Below are positions 16,240 to 24,716 of a DNA stretch of 64,000 nucleotides, piece by piece. A model generated the notes under the pieces. It did no database searches. It saw only the letters and a program-made list of their open reading frames with translations, and had not been told where the DNA came from. Each line of letters starts with the position of its first letter. The stretch's first letter is position 1. Where the stretch lies: the NCBI GenBank assembly GCA_031402435.1, contig JANNSJ010000018.1:84473-148472 (forward strand), read 5' to 3'. Origin of the DNA: UBA11986 sp031402435. Its GTDB lineage: Bacteria; Bacteroidota; Ignavibacteria; UBA10030; UBA6906. Both the position numbers and the translations under genes were made by a program.

Positions 16240-16803
16240 ATGAAAGGCTCAGCGGTCGCTAAATACCATCTCATGATTTCGGTATCGTTGCTCGCTTGTA
16301 GTTTTTTGTTGTCAGGCTGTCCAGCTTCAAAGGAGACCATTTCCGACGAAATGTCGCTTCCCGATGGCGTCGAGGTTGTCTCACTCGGATTGGATGAAGA
16401 CCAATCAGGTGAACTACCTGCAGGTGGAAGGCGATTCTCGGTAAAAGTAAAACTCAACCGAGCCTTAACTACCGGCGAATATGCCATAGTCGCCTTTGCT
16501 GTTCGAGACCAGGAACTAATTGCTGGTAAGCCATTATGTGTTGGATGGGTTGGTGTGGGAGTTTCCGATGGCGTTGGCCCTGTGACCCGTGAAGACAGGT
16601 TTGAACTAGTTTGCGAGGATGGCAAGGTTGCAGGGCATGCCGTCACTTCATCTTACGGTGAAGACGAATGGGATCGCAGCAGTGGCGAACGTAGTACTGG
16701 GATATATGTTCAACACCTTGAGGGAATTAAGACGTTTTTAGGAATGCCTGTCGGTATTAAGGGTGTAAAATCGAATCGCATCACCATCGAGTGCCCCCAC
16801 TGA
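16240..16803 (+). CDS. Lipoprotein of unknown function
   Basis: A 187-residue lipoprotein with a signal peptide ending LLSGC. The mature part is mainly beta-strand in character with an Asp/Glu-rich linker; no known family was recognised. ATG 16240 follows AAGGAGG by seven bases. An in-frame extension upstream would run into the hairpin repeats and is rejected. It lies 71 bp before the SGNH hydrolase gene and may be co-transcribed with it. Confidence 0.7.
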   Translation: MKGSAVAKYHLMISVSLLACSFLLSGCPASKETISDEMSLPDGVEVVSLGLDEDQSGELPAGGRRFSVKVKLNRALTTGEYAIVAFAVRDQELIAGKPLCVGWVGVGVSDGVGPVTREDRFELVCEDGKVAGHAVTSSYGEDEWDRSSGERSTGIYVQHLEGIKTFLGMPVGIKGVKSNRITIECPH

Positions 16804-16874
16804 ACAGGCGGCCACTGCGAACTAGGGTAACCCGGGAAGCAAGGGCCAGATTCGGAACTAATTGGAGGTACCAT

Positions 16875-18881
16875 ATGAGCACATACAAGATTCTCGCAAT
16901 GGGCGATTCGGTTGTTTGGGGCCAAGGTTTGAATCCCTGCGACAAGTTTGTCAACATCGTAGCCCAAACCATTGAGGCTGAAACCGATGCTGGAAACGTT
17001 GAAGTAAGGTACTTGGCACACTCAGGTGCGGTAGTTGGGGGCGAGGCACGCGCGGTTGAGTATTTGTATGGAGAAATACCGAATGACACCCCTAACATCA
17101 TAACGCAACTTGGGGTGGCCGGGGGGAGCTATCAGGATGTCTTGAATCGCCTCGACTGTGATATTGACGAACAAACCGTTCACAAAGAAGGTTTGCGACG
17201 GATTTTCCAGCAAGGTTCCTACAGTCCTGACCTCATTATCGTAGATGGTGGGATTAACGACATAGGAATTGCGTACCTCCTTGCTCCCGTCCTAGATAGC
17301 AATAGCAAGGTTTGGGAGGGTTATCAAGAGATCAAAGACTTTTTGTCTCGCGGAGGTGACTCAGAGTTCTCGAACCTTGTCACAGGTACGGTAAACGGCG
17401 TTGTGAATAATCTTCTGACAGCCATACTTTCTAACTACCAGCACAGCAAAGTTATTGTTACTGGATATTACCCCGTTTTTACAAAAGGGTCCAAAATAAG
17501 TCGTGAAGTTGACGTGATGACCGTTTTGCTAAGTCTTGGGTCCAATGAGGTATTTGCAAAACTCCTGCGCGCAGTTCTCCTAGCAAAGAGCCCCATCTTC
17601 GGTCTGATACAATTGCTCATTACGGCCTTTAAGGGTGACTACAAGAATGCCGTCATTCGCAGGTCAACACTATGGTACTCAGCTTGGGAACAAGCGATGA
17701 CATCTCTTGTTCAAGAACTTAGGAGGAGTCACGGTAACCGAATCTTCTTTGCCAATCCTGCGTTCAGCGATGACAATGGAGCCTTTGCAGAGAACCCATT
17801 CCTTTTTGTCTGGCAAGACAGTGGGAAGATTGCTTCCTATGATGACCTACTCAACCTACAAGCAAGCGACCCGCAGAAGAAAACGCGAGACAGAGCTCTC
17901 CAAAAAACAATCCACTCTGGGTGTATTTCCGTTGATGGTTCGCTAGACGAACTTTTTTTCCGTTTAGCCTCAGTAGGGCACCCAAACCCGGCTGGTGCGC
18001 GCGCCTATGCTAAGAAGATATTGTCACTAATTGAGGAAAAACCAAGTGCCTTCGGGTTGAATTTCCGATCAAGCGCTTGGTCTGACTCGGTTCGCCTCGA
18101 TAAGCAATGCCCGATGTCTCCAGCACTCGCCTCTTTCAACAACAAGCTATTCATGGCATGGAAGTCAAATGACAATAACGACCTCTTTGTGGCGTCCTAT
18201 GCAGATGGCACATGGTCTGACTCGGTTCGCCTCGATAAGCAAAGCTCGATGTCTCCAGCTCTCGCCTCTTTCAACAACAAGCTATTCATGGCATGGAAGT
18301 CAAATGACAATAACGACCTCTTTGTGGCCTCCTATGCAGATGGCAAATGGTCTGACTCGAATCGCCTCGATAAGCAAAGTCCGATGTCTCCAGCTCTCGC
18401 CTCTTTCAACAACAAGCTATTCATGGCATGGAAGTCAAATGACAACAACGACCTCTTTGTGGCCTCCTATGCAGATGGCAAATGGTCTGACTCGAATCGC
18501 CTCGATAAGCAAAGTCCGATGTCTCCAGCTCTCGCCTCTTTCAACAACAAGCTATTCATGGCATGGAAGTCAAATGACAATAACGACCTCTTTGTGGCCT
18601 CCTATGCAGATGGCAAATGGTCTGACTCGGTTCGCCTCGATAAGCAAAGTCCAAAGTCTCCGGCCCTCGCTTCTTTTAACAACAAGCTATTTATGGCTTG
18701 GAAGGCGAATGACAATGATGACCTCCTTGTCGCTTACACCATCAATGGTGATTGCTGGTCGCTGTCTTCTAGGTTGGATAAGCAAAGCCCGAAAGGGCCT
18801 TCGCTATCGGAATTCAACAACAAGATATTCATGGCATGGAAAGCGATCGACAATAACGACCTCTTTGTGGCTTCGATGTAG
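16875..18881 (+). CDS. SGNH/GDSL hydrolase fused to six tandem propeller-like blades
   Basis: A 668-residue protein. Residues 1-390 form an SGNH/GDSL esterase or lipase domain: nucleophile Ser12 in block I (MGDSVVWG), Asn128 in GGIND, and the C-terminal catalytic His369 in GHPNPAG. From residue 402 there are six copies of a 45-residue unit (WSDSVRLDKQ...FNNKLFMAWKSND... LFVASYADGK), probably a six-bladed beta-propeller with lectin-like or ligand-binding function. No signal peptide is evident at the chosen start, which has GGAGG five bases upstream. The substrate is unknown. AT-richer codon use than the cytochrome genes hints at separate ancestry. Confidence 0.75.
   Translation: MSTYKILAMGDSVVWGQGLNPCDKFVNIVAQTIEAETDAGNVEVRYLAHSGAVVGGEARAVEYLYGEIPNDTPNIITQLGVAGGSYQDVLNRLDCDIDEQTVHKEGLRRIFQQGSYSPDLIIVDGGINDIGIAYLLAPVLDSNSKVWEGYQEIKDFLSRGGDSEFSNLVTGTVNGVVNNLLTAILSNYQHSKVIVTGYYPVFTKGSKISREVDVMTVLLSLGSNEVFAKLLRAVLLAKSPIFGLIQLLITAFKGDYKNAVIRRSTLWYSAWEQAMTSLVQELRRSHGNRIFFANPAFSDDNGAFAENPFLFVWQDSGKIASYDDLLNLQASDPQKKTRDRALQKTIHSGCISVDGSLDELFFRLASVGHPNPAGARAYAKKILSLIEEKPSAFGLNFRSSAWSDSVRLDKQCPMSPALASFNNKLFMAWKSNDNNDLFVASYADGTWSDSVRLDKQSSMSPALASFNNKLFMAWKSNDNNDLFVASYADGKWSDSNRLDKQSPMSPALASFNNKLFMAWKSNDNNDLFVASYADGKWSDSNRLDKQSPMSPALASFNNKLFMAWKSNDNNDLFVASYADGKWSDSVRLDKQSPKSPALASFNNKLFMAWKANDNDDLLVAYTINGDCWSLSSRLDKQSPKGPSLSEFNNKIFMAWKAIDNNDLFVASM
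18078..18881 (+). repeat. Six tandem 135-bp coding repeats
   Basis: Units start at 18078, 18213, 18348, 18483, 18618 and 18756. The first four steps are exactly 135 bp and the fifth is 138 bp. Units 2-4 are nearly identical at the DNA level, including synonymous sites, while units 5-6 are diverged. This indicates recent expansion of the central units by unequal recombination or slippage. Confidence 0.95.
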
Positions 18882-18957
18882 ACGACACCTAAGTTACATT
18901 AATGGTCTATTAATAAATACTATCAAAAAATACATTCCCAACCAACGGAGGCACAAC

Positions 18958-19857
18958 ATGACATCCAACTCACGGCACGCAATCAAACCATTTGCTTACT
19001 TGCTCTTGGTTATTGCTTTCGTATTCACGGTTGTAGAAGTGTCAATCGCCGGTTCATCTCCATTTGCCTGCATGGATTTCACTGGGCTCATTACAACTTC
19101 TTCGGGTGTTCCAGTTCAAAACGGAATCTACACCATCAAGTGCGATATCTATGACGATTCAAGCGGCAATGATCTGCTATACTCAGAAACATTCTCGAAC
19201 GTATTGGTAAGTCGGGGGTTATTCAAGGTCGGTCTTGGATCGCAGCCTGGATTTCGTGCCGCTTTGTCGAAGTCGCCGCTTTTCGTCGAGACGACCATCC
19301 TCACCGGCCCTGGTGGTGGTTTCCCGTTGACGTTCTCACCTCGTTCCGCGATAGCAGGAGCGCCATATGCAGTTGCTCCCTGGTTCCATGACGACTCCTC
19401 CAACATTTATTGTGAGTCGAATGTTGGCATTGGATCAACGGCTCCGGCTCAGCGCCTGAAAATTGCAAACCAAGGGAATCTTGCAATCGATTTGGTAAAC
19501 GAAGCCCAGCCGCCAAACTCGAGGAGGTGGCACATCAGTAGTGTGGGCGGGAGCATGCGATTTCGTTCCATGGCCGATGATGAAACCACCGTCCAGGCGG
19601 AAGCTCTTTCTCTCCTTCGTAATGGCAACGTAGGTGTAGGAGCAATAGTGCCAACGGAAAAACTGGAAGTTGCAGGGAACATTAAAGCCTCTCAGTTCAA
19701 ACTGGGGAGCGTTACAATTCGTGCGGGCGTTGGCAGTCCGGAAGGCATAGTAATCGGAAGTGTTGGTGATCTCATTCTGCGAAGCGATGGTGGTAATGGA
19801 ACAGTCTTTTATGTGAAAGAGAGCGGGGCCGGACCTACAGGTTGGGTAGCAAAGTAA
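18958..19857 (+). CDS. Secreted tail-fibre-like protein
   Basis: A 299-residue protein with a long N-terminal hydrophobic signal (about residues 10-33, ending SIAGSS). The middle (about 40-150) has a strand-rich domain with PVQNGIYTIKCDIYDD and ends near RSAIAGAPYAVAP. The C-terminal half carries NVGIGSTAPAQRLKI and VGVGAIVPTEKLEVAGNI, segments common in phage tail fibres and in related bacterial surface proteins. GGAGG precedes ATG 18958. It may be a cell-surface fibre or adhesin; no chaperone or peptidase domain is visible. Function unknown. Confidence 0.65.
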   Translation: MTSNSRHAIKPFAYLLLVIAFVFTVVEVSIAGSSPFACMDFTGLITTSSGVPVQNGIYTIKCDIYDDSSGNDLLYSETFSNVLVSRGLFKVGLGSQPGFRAALSKSPLFVETTILTGPGGGFPLTFSPRSAIAGAPYAVAPWFHDDSSNIYCESNVGIGSTAPAQRLKIANQGNLAIDLVNEAQPPNSRRWHISSVGGSMRFRSMADDETTVQAEALSLLRNGNVGVGAIVPTEKLEVAGNIKASQFKLGSVTIRAGVGSPEGIVIGSVGDLILRSDGGNGTVFYVKESGAGPTGWVAK

Positions 19858-19913
19858 AAAAAGGATGATTCAGGTAAAACTTTGCTATCAACAATTCAGG
19901 AATGGAGACACAT

Positions 19914-21338
19914 ATGAAACGAATAGTTATTCTTATTGCGCTGCAGTGCTTGGCCATGGCCAAAGTTCATCCTCAGCCCCTTTTGCTTCCCTGGTACGAT
20001 ACGGGTAGTTCAGGTGGTACGTCAACCGCAGGGCAATTTGTTCTCCAATCGTCATTTGGACTTCCGAACGCCCAAGTGTCGCATGCCGGTTCGCTCACCC
20101 TTGAAGAAGGCTTTCTTCCCGGGGTTCGCTTGCTATCAGGAAACTCTGTAACAAGTCAGGTTATTGTTGAAGCTGGATGGAACATGGTTTCAGTTCCACT
20201 CGTGGTTGCAGACTATCGGAAAACCACGCTGTTCTCAAATGCAATTTCCTCAGCGTATGCCTTCGTTGACACGCTCGGTTATGTTACAAGAGATACGCTT
20301 CAAAATGGCATCGGATACTGGATCAAGTTTCCAACAACTCAACTGATTAACATGACGGGCACGAGCTTGGTTGTCGATACAATTGATGTTCTGCAAGGGT
20401 GGAACATGGTTGGCCCTATTTCGTATCCTGTCCTTACTTCTTCAGTAATGGCCATTCCCCCAGTTGCCATCGTAAGCAATTTCTATGGTTTCTCCCCAGG
20501 TGGCGGATACACTTCAAAGGACACCCTTCAACCAGGCAAAAGTTACTGGGTAAAAGTCAGCAATGCTGGACAACTTGTGATGTACTCTGGTTCTGTATTC
20601 CGAGCATCTGACCAAGCCATGCCGAGTGCGAAGAGTAGTGGCTCTGAAATCGTCAAAGGGTCAGACAAAGATGGGAAGGTTGGGACGGTTTTGTTTCGAA
20701 CTGAGAAGGGAGAGCTTGGAAAACTTCACCTGTGGCAAAGAACGGAACCTGTTGATCTAACCAGCAAGGAATTACCACCCATACCTCCCGATGGTACTTT
20801 TGACTTAAGGTTTCAATCTCAACGAGCGATTGAAGCTGTGAACATAAACGAGAAAACAGATTGGGAGTTCAACGTTCTCCTGGCTTCAGTGAGTATGCCA
20901 CTGACGATTGAACCGAGCGTTGAGCAGATCGCAGGCGAGGTTATTCTGGAAGTTGTTTTCGCAGAAAAGGGGCCTATGCGTTATCCTTTGTCGCGCGAAC
21001 CTATTATGATCGAAGAAAACATAGTCGCAGCGAGGCTTATCATCTCCTTGGACCCGCAGCCACAAGTGCCTCATGAGTTTGTGTTGGATCAGAACTACCC
21101 GAACCCGTTCAATCCCACAACACAGATCAAGTTCTCGGTGGCGAATGCGGGGCGTGCAACGGTCGAGATGTTCAATGTTCTCGGGCAAAGGGTGAAGACT
21201 CTCTTCAACGAGAATGCTGAACCGGGCAGGTACTACACTTTGAATGTCGATGCGACACATATGGCGAGCGGAGTGTACTTCTACCGGCTGCAGAGTGCAG
21301 CGAGATTTGAAACAAGAAAAATGATGCTGTTGAAATAA
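19914..21338 (+). CDS. Secreted protein with T9SS C-terminal sorting domain
   Basis: A 474-residue protein with a signal peptide (cleavage near residue 21). The middle holds two similar segments containing GWNMVSVPL and GWNMVGPIS, followed by YWIKF and YWVKV. A typical type IX secretion sorting domain covers the last 85 residues (QNYPNPFNPTTQIKFSV ... ASGVYFYRLQ ... KMMLLK). It should be exported through the outer membrane and its C-terminal domain removed. ATG 19914 has GGAG six bases upstream. It follows the fibre-like gene by 56 bp. The catalytic or binding role is not recognisable. Confidence 0.8.
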   Translation: MKRIVILIALQCLAMAKVHPQPLLLPWYDTGSSGGTSTAGQFVLQSSFGLPNAQVSHAGSLTLEEGFLPGVRLLSGNSVTSQVIVEAGWNMVSVPLVVADYRKTTLFSNAISSAYAFVDTLGYVTRDTLQNGIGYWIKFPTTQLINMTGTSLVVDTIDVLQGWNMVGPISYPVLTSSVMAIPPVAIVSNFYGFSPGGGYTSKDTLQPGKSYWVKVSNAGQLVMYSGSVFRASDQAMPSAKSSGSEIVKGSDKDGKVGTVLFRTEKGELGKLHLWQRTEPVDLTSKELPPIPPDGTFDLRFQSQRAIEAVNINEKTDWEFNVLLASVSMPLTIEPSVEQIAGEVILEVVFAEKGPMRYPLSREPIMIEENIVAARLIISLDPQPQVPHEFVLDQNYPNPFNPTTQIKFSVANAGRATVEMFNVLGQRVKTLFNENAEPGRYYTLNVDATHMASGVYFYRLQSAARFETRKMMLLK

Positions 21339-21353
21339 TTCAATCTTTATCCC

Positions 21354-21381
21354 GTAGGGGCGTATTGCCATACGCCCCTAC
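21354..21381. repeat. Palindromic GTAGGGGCG repeat
   Basis: A 28-bp hairpin with perfect 12-bp arms (GTAGGGGCGTAT / ATACGCCCCTAC), 15 bp after the T9SS gene stop. The arms share GTAGGGGCG/CGCCCCTAC with the palindrome inside the hybrid kinase at 28219, so this is a dispersed family. Confidence 0.85.
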
Positions 21382-21401
21382 AAGAGCATGAAGAGAGATT
21401 G

Positions 21402-21475
21402 TTCCGCTTCTCAGAATCCCGCTCGTGAGCGGAATCCAGAGGCGGGACTTCGCCTTGAGAAGCAGGCTCGCAATG
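21402..21475. repeat. Degenerate dispersed repeat ending in CTCGCAATGAC
   Basis: The stretch contains ATCCCGCTCGTGAGCGGAAT and ends GGCTCGCAATGACAG. The end matches the terminal motif of the repeat at 28544-28652. It lies in a 496-bp gap (21339-21834) that otherwise holds a terminator, an aldolase gene scrap and a paired operator-like motif, but no intact gene. Confidence 0.55.
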
Positions 21476-21487
21476 ACAGTCGAAAAC

Positions 21488-21520
21488 AAAAAGCCCCGTG
21501 TATTAATGCACGGGGTTTTT
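21488..21520. terminator. Rho-independent terminator
   Basis: AAGCCCCGTG - TATTAATG - CACGGGGTTTTT has a strong GC stem with A and T runs on both sides, so it can act in both directions. It is placed like the terminator downstream of the intact aldolase gene at 31561. Confidence 0.85.
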
Positions 21521-21541
21521 CATTTGCGTTGATGATGAAGG

Positions 21542-21601
21542 CTATGCGATCGTCACTTCCTTCGCCAGGTACACATCCTGAATCGTGTTCAGAATCTTCA
21601 C
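21542..21601 (-). pseudogene. 3' remnant of a second class I aldolase gene
   Basis: 51 bp (21551-21601) match the 3' end of the aldolase gene at 31633-31683 with one difference. The scrap still encodes VKILNTIQDVYLAKEVTIA followed by its own stop (TAG). Immediately upstream on the minus strand an in-frame TAA ends the match. This is what remains of a duplicated aldolase gene or a partial copy. Confidence 0.8.
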
Positions 21602-21726
21602 TTACATCAGGGCCTCGACCCCTTGATTGTCTCAAGTGGTTGCTTACGATTTTCGAGTTCCACTCAGCATTCCCCTCTGCGGATCGTATCTCGTTTTGAG
21701 CGAGAGCATTAGGAACCGTTTCGAGA

Positions 21727-21763
21727 TGGAACCCCAGTTATAACCTTTGGAACAGCAGTGATA
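21727..21763 (+). promoter_or_regulatory. Paired TGGAAC-N5-TTATA / TGGAAC-N5-TGATA element, copy 1
   Basis: Two half-units start exactly 21 bp apart: TGGAAC-CCCAG-TTATA (21727-21742) and TGGAAC-AGCAG-TGATA (21748-21763). Two further copies with the same 21-bp phase lie at 29651 and 29802. The 21-bp period places both units on one face of the DNA, as for cooperative binding sites. It is 71 bp upstream of the small LuxR-type gene. It resembles sigma-54 spacing but lacks the GC at -12. Confidence 0.6.
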
Positions 21764-21834
21764 GGCACCTTCCTCGCCAGGCAGTATATTGATGGCATGC
21801 TAACCCATTCAGGCTACTCACGACATGGCACCGA

Positions 21835-22071
21835 ATGCAAGAGAACTTGACGAATGAGCCCCTTCACGACTTTCGGCTGACCCAGCGAGAGGAGCAAGTT
21901 GCAGCACTGCTGGCGACAGGGCTGACGGCGAAAAACACTGCCGCACGGTTGAAGATTTCATCCGAAACCGTCCGCTCGCACACGAGAAGTATCTATCTGA
22001 AGCTCAGAGTGAGAAACAAAGTCGAACTGGCCGGGAGAATGTTCCACATGCAGCAACAGAGATTGAAATAG
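21835..22071 (+). CDS. Stand-alone LuxR-type helix-turn-helix protein
   Basis: A 78-residue protein that is almost entirely a LuxR/GerE DNA-binding domain: LTQREEQVAALLATGLT ... ISSETVRSHTRSIYLKLRV. There is no receiver or ligand-binding domain. Such short regulators bind DNA as dimers without phosphorylation. A paired operator-like motif lies 71-108 bp upstream. No strong ribosome site is visible. It lies 46 bp before the beta-helix gene and could control it. Confidence 0.75.
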   Translation: MQENLTNEPLHDFRLTQREEQVAALLATGLTAKNTAARLKISSETVRSHTRSIYLKLRVRNKVELAGRMFHMQQQRLK

Positions 22072-22117
22072 CAAATCACCAACTCACGTAAGGTTCACTA
22101 TTCTTCAAGGAGGTTAT

Positions 22118-24193
22118 ATGAAGAGAATTCTCTTCACCATTCTGGTTGCCCTCACAGGCGCGCTCTTTTCTACCGTAGGACTGTGTGAGGGGGATGTCAA
22201 AGCGCAGCAACACCTTCCATTGGCTCAAGGCGCGTCCGCACAACCCCCTGACGTTGATGCTCCAGCGGAACGTATTGGCCTTCTCCTCGGCAAGACTTTC
22301 AAGCCTGGTTTTGAGCAACCACAAGAGACTCCGGTCAGACCGCGGATTGAGATGTCCGGGTTGCTGGGCATACTGCGTCGTGTGCCCCAGCAATATCCAA
22401 CCATCCAAGCCGGCATCAACGCCTCGGTCCACGGTGACACGGTGCTCGTTTCTGAAGGAACCTACTTCGAGAATATCAAGTACCGGGGGAAGAGGATTAT
22501 CATTGCGAGTTTGTACTTGCTCGATCAGGACACGTCGCACATCTCACGAACAATCATCGACGGCAGTCAGGGTGTGGATACCGGGTCGGTTGTCTGTTTT
22601 GTTTCAGGAGAGGACACAAACTCTGTCCTATGCGGGTTCACCGTGCGGGGTGGATACGGGACATACATTCCTGCGTGGGAGGAAGCTGATGGAGGCGGGG
22701 TGTTTCTCTGGCAATCTGGTGGCAGGCTGGTTCGAAACATCATTACCGGCAATAATGTCGAGGCCCCCAATGCCTGGGGCGGTGGAGTTTCTATTGCCGG
22801 CCTCACGAACCTTGGGCAGACGTTGATCATGGAACAGAACATTGTCAGAAGGAATACCGTTACGGGATATGCCGGAATTGGATACGGAGGCGGAGTGGGT
22901 GTGTTCCTGTCGCAGTTCCGCCTGATTGGGAATGTCTTTGACCATGATTCCAGTCGCGGTCTTCGCGAAGCCGGCGGCGGCGGTGTTATCATTAATCAAA
23001 CCACGGGCAATCAACAGGTGGACGTAATTCGTGGCAACGTATTCAAGACCAATGCCGTCGTTGGAGATTCGCTTAGCATATCGGGTGGCTTGGTCCTGTT
23101 GTATACAGGGGCAACGGTTATCGACAACAATTTTTTTGAGGAAAATACTGTGACCAGCTTGCACTCCATTGCATATGGAGGAGGGGTGGCTGTATGGGAG
23201 AACAGCGCCGCAACCCCGGAGAAGCAAATCACCGGGAATACTCTCAGACGGAATCATGTGTTCAGTCCGAACGGATATGCCCGTGGTGGTGCCTTGGTGA
23301 ACGTTCGAAGCACGGCTAAGATCGGAGGGAATCAGTTGCAGGACAATAGCATTGATGCCGGCATCAGTTCGGTTGGCGGAGGGATCTATGCCAACGCCTG
23401 GGGGGGTCTGATGGAGAACAATATTGTCACTGGCAACAGAGGGCAATACGGTGGAGGGTTCGGTCACTTTGGCGTTCCTCCCTCAGGTGTCACCCAGGCG
23501 ATAGTGAACAACACGGTGTGCAGTAATTTGGCAGAGTTCGGTGGTGGGCTTTACGGTGGCGACAACACAACATCGATTCTCCTCAATAACATCCTCTGGG
23601 ATGACAGCTCCTCGAACGGAGAGATCTATTCAACTGGTACCATTGAGGCACACTATTCGAACATCGAAGGTGGATGGAGCGGAGGTACGGGCAACATCAA
23701 CGAGAACCCGATGTTTGCTGATACGCTGTATCGCCTGGCGAATGCGAGTCCATGCATCGGTGCAGGCAGGGACTCTGTACAGATTGCCGGAACCTGGTAT
23801 CGCTCGCCCACACGCGACTTCAGCGGCAATCCGAGGCCGATGCCCAGTGGCAGTCCGCATGACATGGGAGCGTGGGAGAATCTTCGCGGCACTCCAACGA
23901 GTGTTGAAGATGGGCGAGCAGACCTGCCGTCTGTGTTTGAGCTTGCACAGAACTATCCCAACCCCTTCAACCCAGTAACAATTATCAATTATCAATTGCC
24001 AATTGTCAATTGGGTAACGTTGAAGGTGTACGATGTTCTTGGCCGTGAAGTCGCGACTCTGGTGAACGAAGTGAAGCAGCCGGGAACGTACACGGTGCAG
24101 TTTGATGCGGCCGGGCTTGCGAGCACGGTATACTTCTACCGTCTGCAAGCTGGAAGCTTTGCTGAAACAAAGAAACTCCTGGTGTTGCGGTAG
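22118..24193 (+). CDS. Secreted right-handed beta-helix protein with T9SS sorting domain
   Basis: A 691-residue protein with a signal peptide (cleavage near residue 23). YPTIQAGINASVHGDTVLVSEGTY (about 91-114) is the usual entry into a parallel beta-helix. Repeated N-I-I-x-G-N and GGG(V/I) coils follow to about residue 520, as in pectate-lyase-like and CASH proteins. The C-terminal T9SS domain (QNYPNPFNPVTIIN ... VYFYRLQAGSF) is interrupted near NYQLPIVNW by a DNA repeat (23979-24012). AAGGAGG precedes the ATG. The fold suggests carbohydrate binding or cleavage at the cell surface; no catalytic residues can be assigned. Confidence 0.8.
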   Translation: MKRILFTILVALTGALFSTVGLCEGDVKAQQHLPLAQGASAQPPDVDAPAERIGLLLGKTFKPGFEQPQETPVRPRIEMSGLLGILRRVPQQYPTIQAGINASVHGDTVLVSEGTYFENIKYRGKRIIIASLYLLDQDTSHISRTIIDGSQGVDTGSVVCFVSGEDTNSVLCGFTVRGGYGTYIPAWEEADGGGVFLWQSGGRLVRNIITGNNVEAPNAWGGGVSIAGLTNLGQTLIMEQNIVRRNTVTGYAGIGYGGGVGVFLSQFRLIGNVFDHDSSRGLREAGGGGVIINQTTGNQQVDVIRGNVFKTNAVVGDSLSISGGLVLLYTGATVIDNNFFEENTVTSLHSIAYGGGVAVWENSAATPEKQITGNTLRRNHVFSPNGYARGGALVNVRSTAKIGGNQLQDNSIDAGISSVGGGIYANAWGGLMENNIVTGNRGQYGGGFGHFGVPPSGVTQAIVNNTVCSNLAEFGGGLYGGDNTTSILLNNILWDDSSSNGEIYSTGTIEAHYSNIEGGWSGGTGNINENPMFADTLYRLANASPCIGAGRDSVQIAGTWYRSPTRDFSGNPRPMPSGSPHDMGAWENLRGTPTSVEDGRADLPSVFELAQNYPNPFNPVTIINYQLPIVNWVTLKVYDVLGREVATLVNEVKQPGTYTVQFDAAGLASTVYFYRLQAGSFAETKKLLVLR
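23979..24012. repeat. AT-rich CAATTATCAATT-type repeat within a coding sequence
   Basis: CAATTATCAATTATCAATTG, then CCAATTGTCAATTGG, belongs to the same AATTG/ATTGTCAATT family that fills gaps at 59941-59985, 60340-60530 and 61995-62035. Here it lies in frame inside the T9SS sorting domain, encoding about IINYQLPIVNW. Confidence 0.6.
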
Positions 24194-24209
24194 AACTATT
24201 GATGAACTA

Positions 24210-24452
24210 TTAGACGAAGAGGAGTGGGCGCAACTGGTCTTCCGGAACGTACTGGCTTGCTTGACGGAAGATTGCCCTTACTGTGCCAGAGTCGAGTTCT
24301 TTGTGGCGAGGAACGGTAAGCGTCTGTCGTTGGCCAGCAACTGTTACACGCCGGAGTTTCACATGTGAGCCGCGTTGCGAGTGGATAGCGAAACCGAAGG
24401 ATGCGAGAATCGAGATGATCTCGTCGCCCGAAAGGCGCTTCGGTCTAGACAT
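24210..24452 (-). CDS. hicA: HicA-type mRNA interferase toxin
   Basis: An 80-residue HicA/YcfA protein with a double-stranded RNA-binding-like fold. It shows LSGDEIISILASFGF, the catalytic His in RGSHVKLR, and TVPRHKELDSGTVRAIFRQA. It cleaves mRNA and is held inactive by HicB. It overlaps the upstream hicB by eight bases on the minus strand, the usual coupled arrangement. At 80 residues it is full length. The module sits between the beta-helix gene and a broken T9SS gene, on the opposite strand. Confidence 0.88.
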   Translation of the reverse strand: MSRPKRLSGDEIISILASFGFAIHSQRGSHVKLRRVTVAGQRQTLTVPRHKELDSGTVRAIFRQASQYVPEDQLRPLLFV

Positions 24453-24678
24453 AGGCAGGTTCCAACTCCATTGTTATAAGGAGGGTCGGATTTGGTGCAA
24501 GGCCGAACTCTTCGAGATCTTCACCATCCAAATGCAAAGCAACGGCCTCTTGGAGGTTGCTGATGGTTTCGTCGACTGTTTTGCCCTGGGTAACAACATT
24601 GATCTCTTTGCATTCGGCGACGTACAGTTCATCACCCTTGCGGATAAATGCCTTGATCGTGTGCTGAAGTTGAGCCAT
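24445..24678 (-). CDS. hicB: HicB-type antitoxin
   Basis: A 77-residue protein with the HicB partial RNase H-like fold: FIRKGDELYVAECKEINVVTQGKTVDETISNLQEAVALHL. It lacks an obvious C-terminal helix-turn-helix or ribbon-helix-helix domain, so it may neutralise HicA without strong DNA binding of its own. It is the first gene of the hicB-hicA pair on the minus strand. Confidence 0.85.
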   Translation of the reverse strand: MAQLQHTIKAFIRKGDELYVAECKEINVVTQGKTVDETISNLQEAVALHLDGEDLEEFGLAPNPTLLITMELEPAYV

Positions 24679-24716
24679 GTGACCCTTTCGTGACGGGATA
24701 ACTGGATAGCAGTGTA

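Noticed and set aside
18078..18881. Regular DNA repeats that could be mistaken for a repeat array
   Set aside because: The period is 135 bp and in frame with an open reading frame; there are no unique spacers, so it is a protein repeat, not CRISPR.
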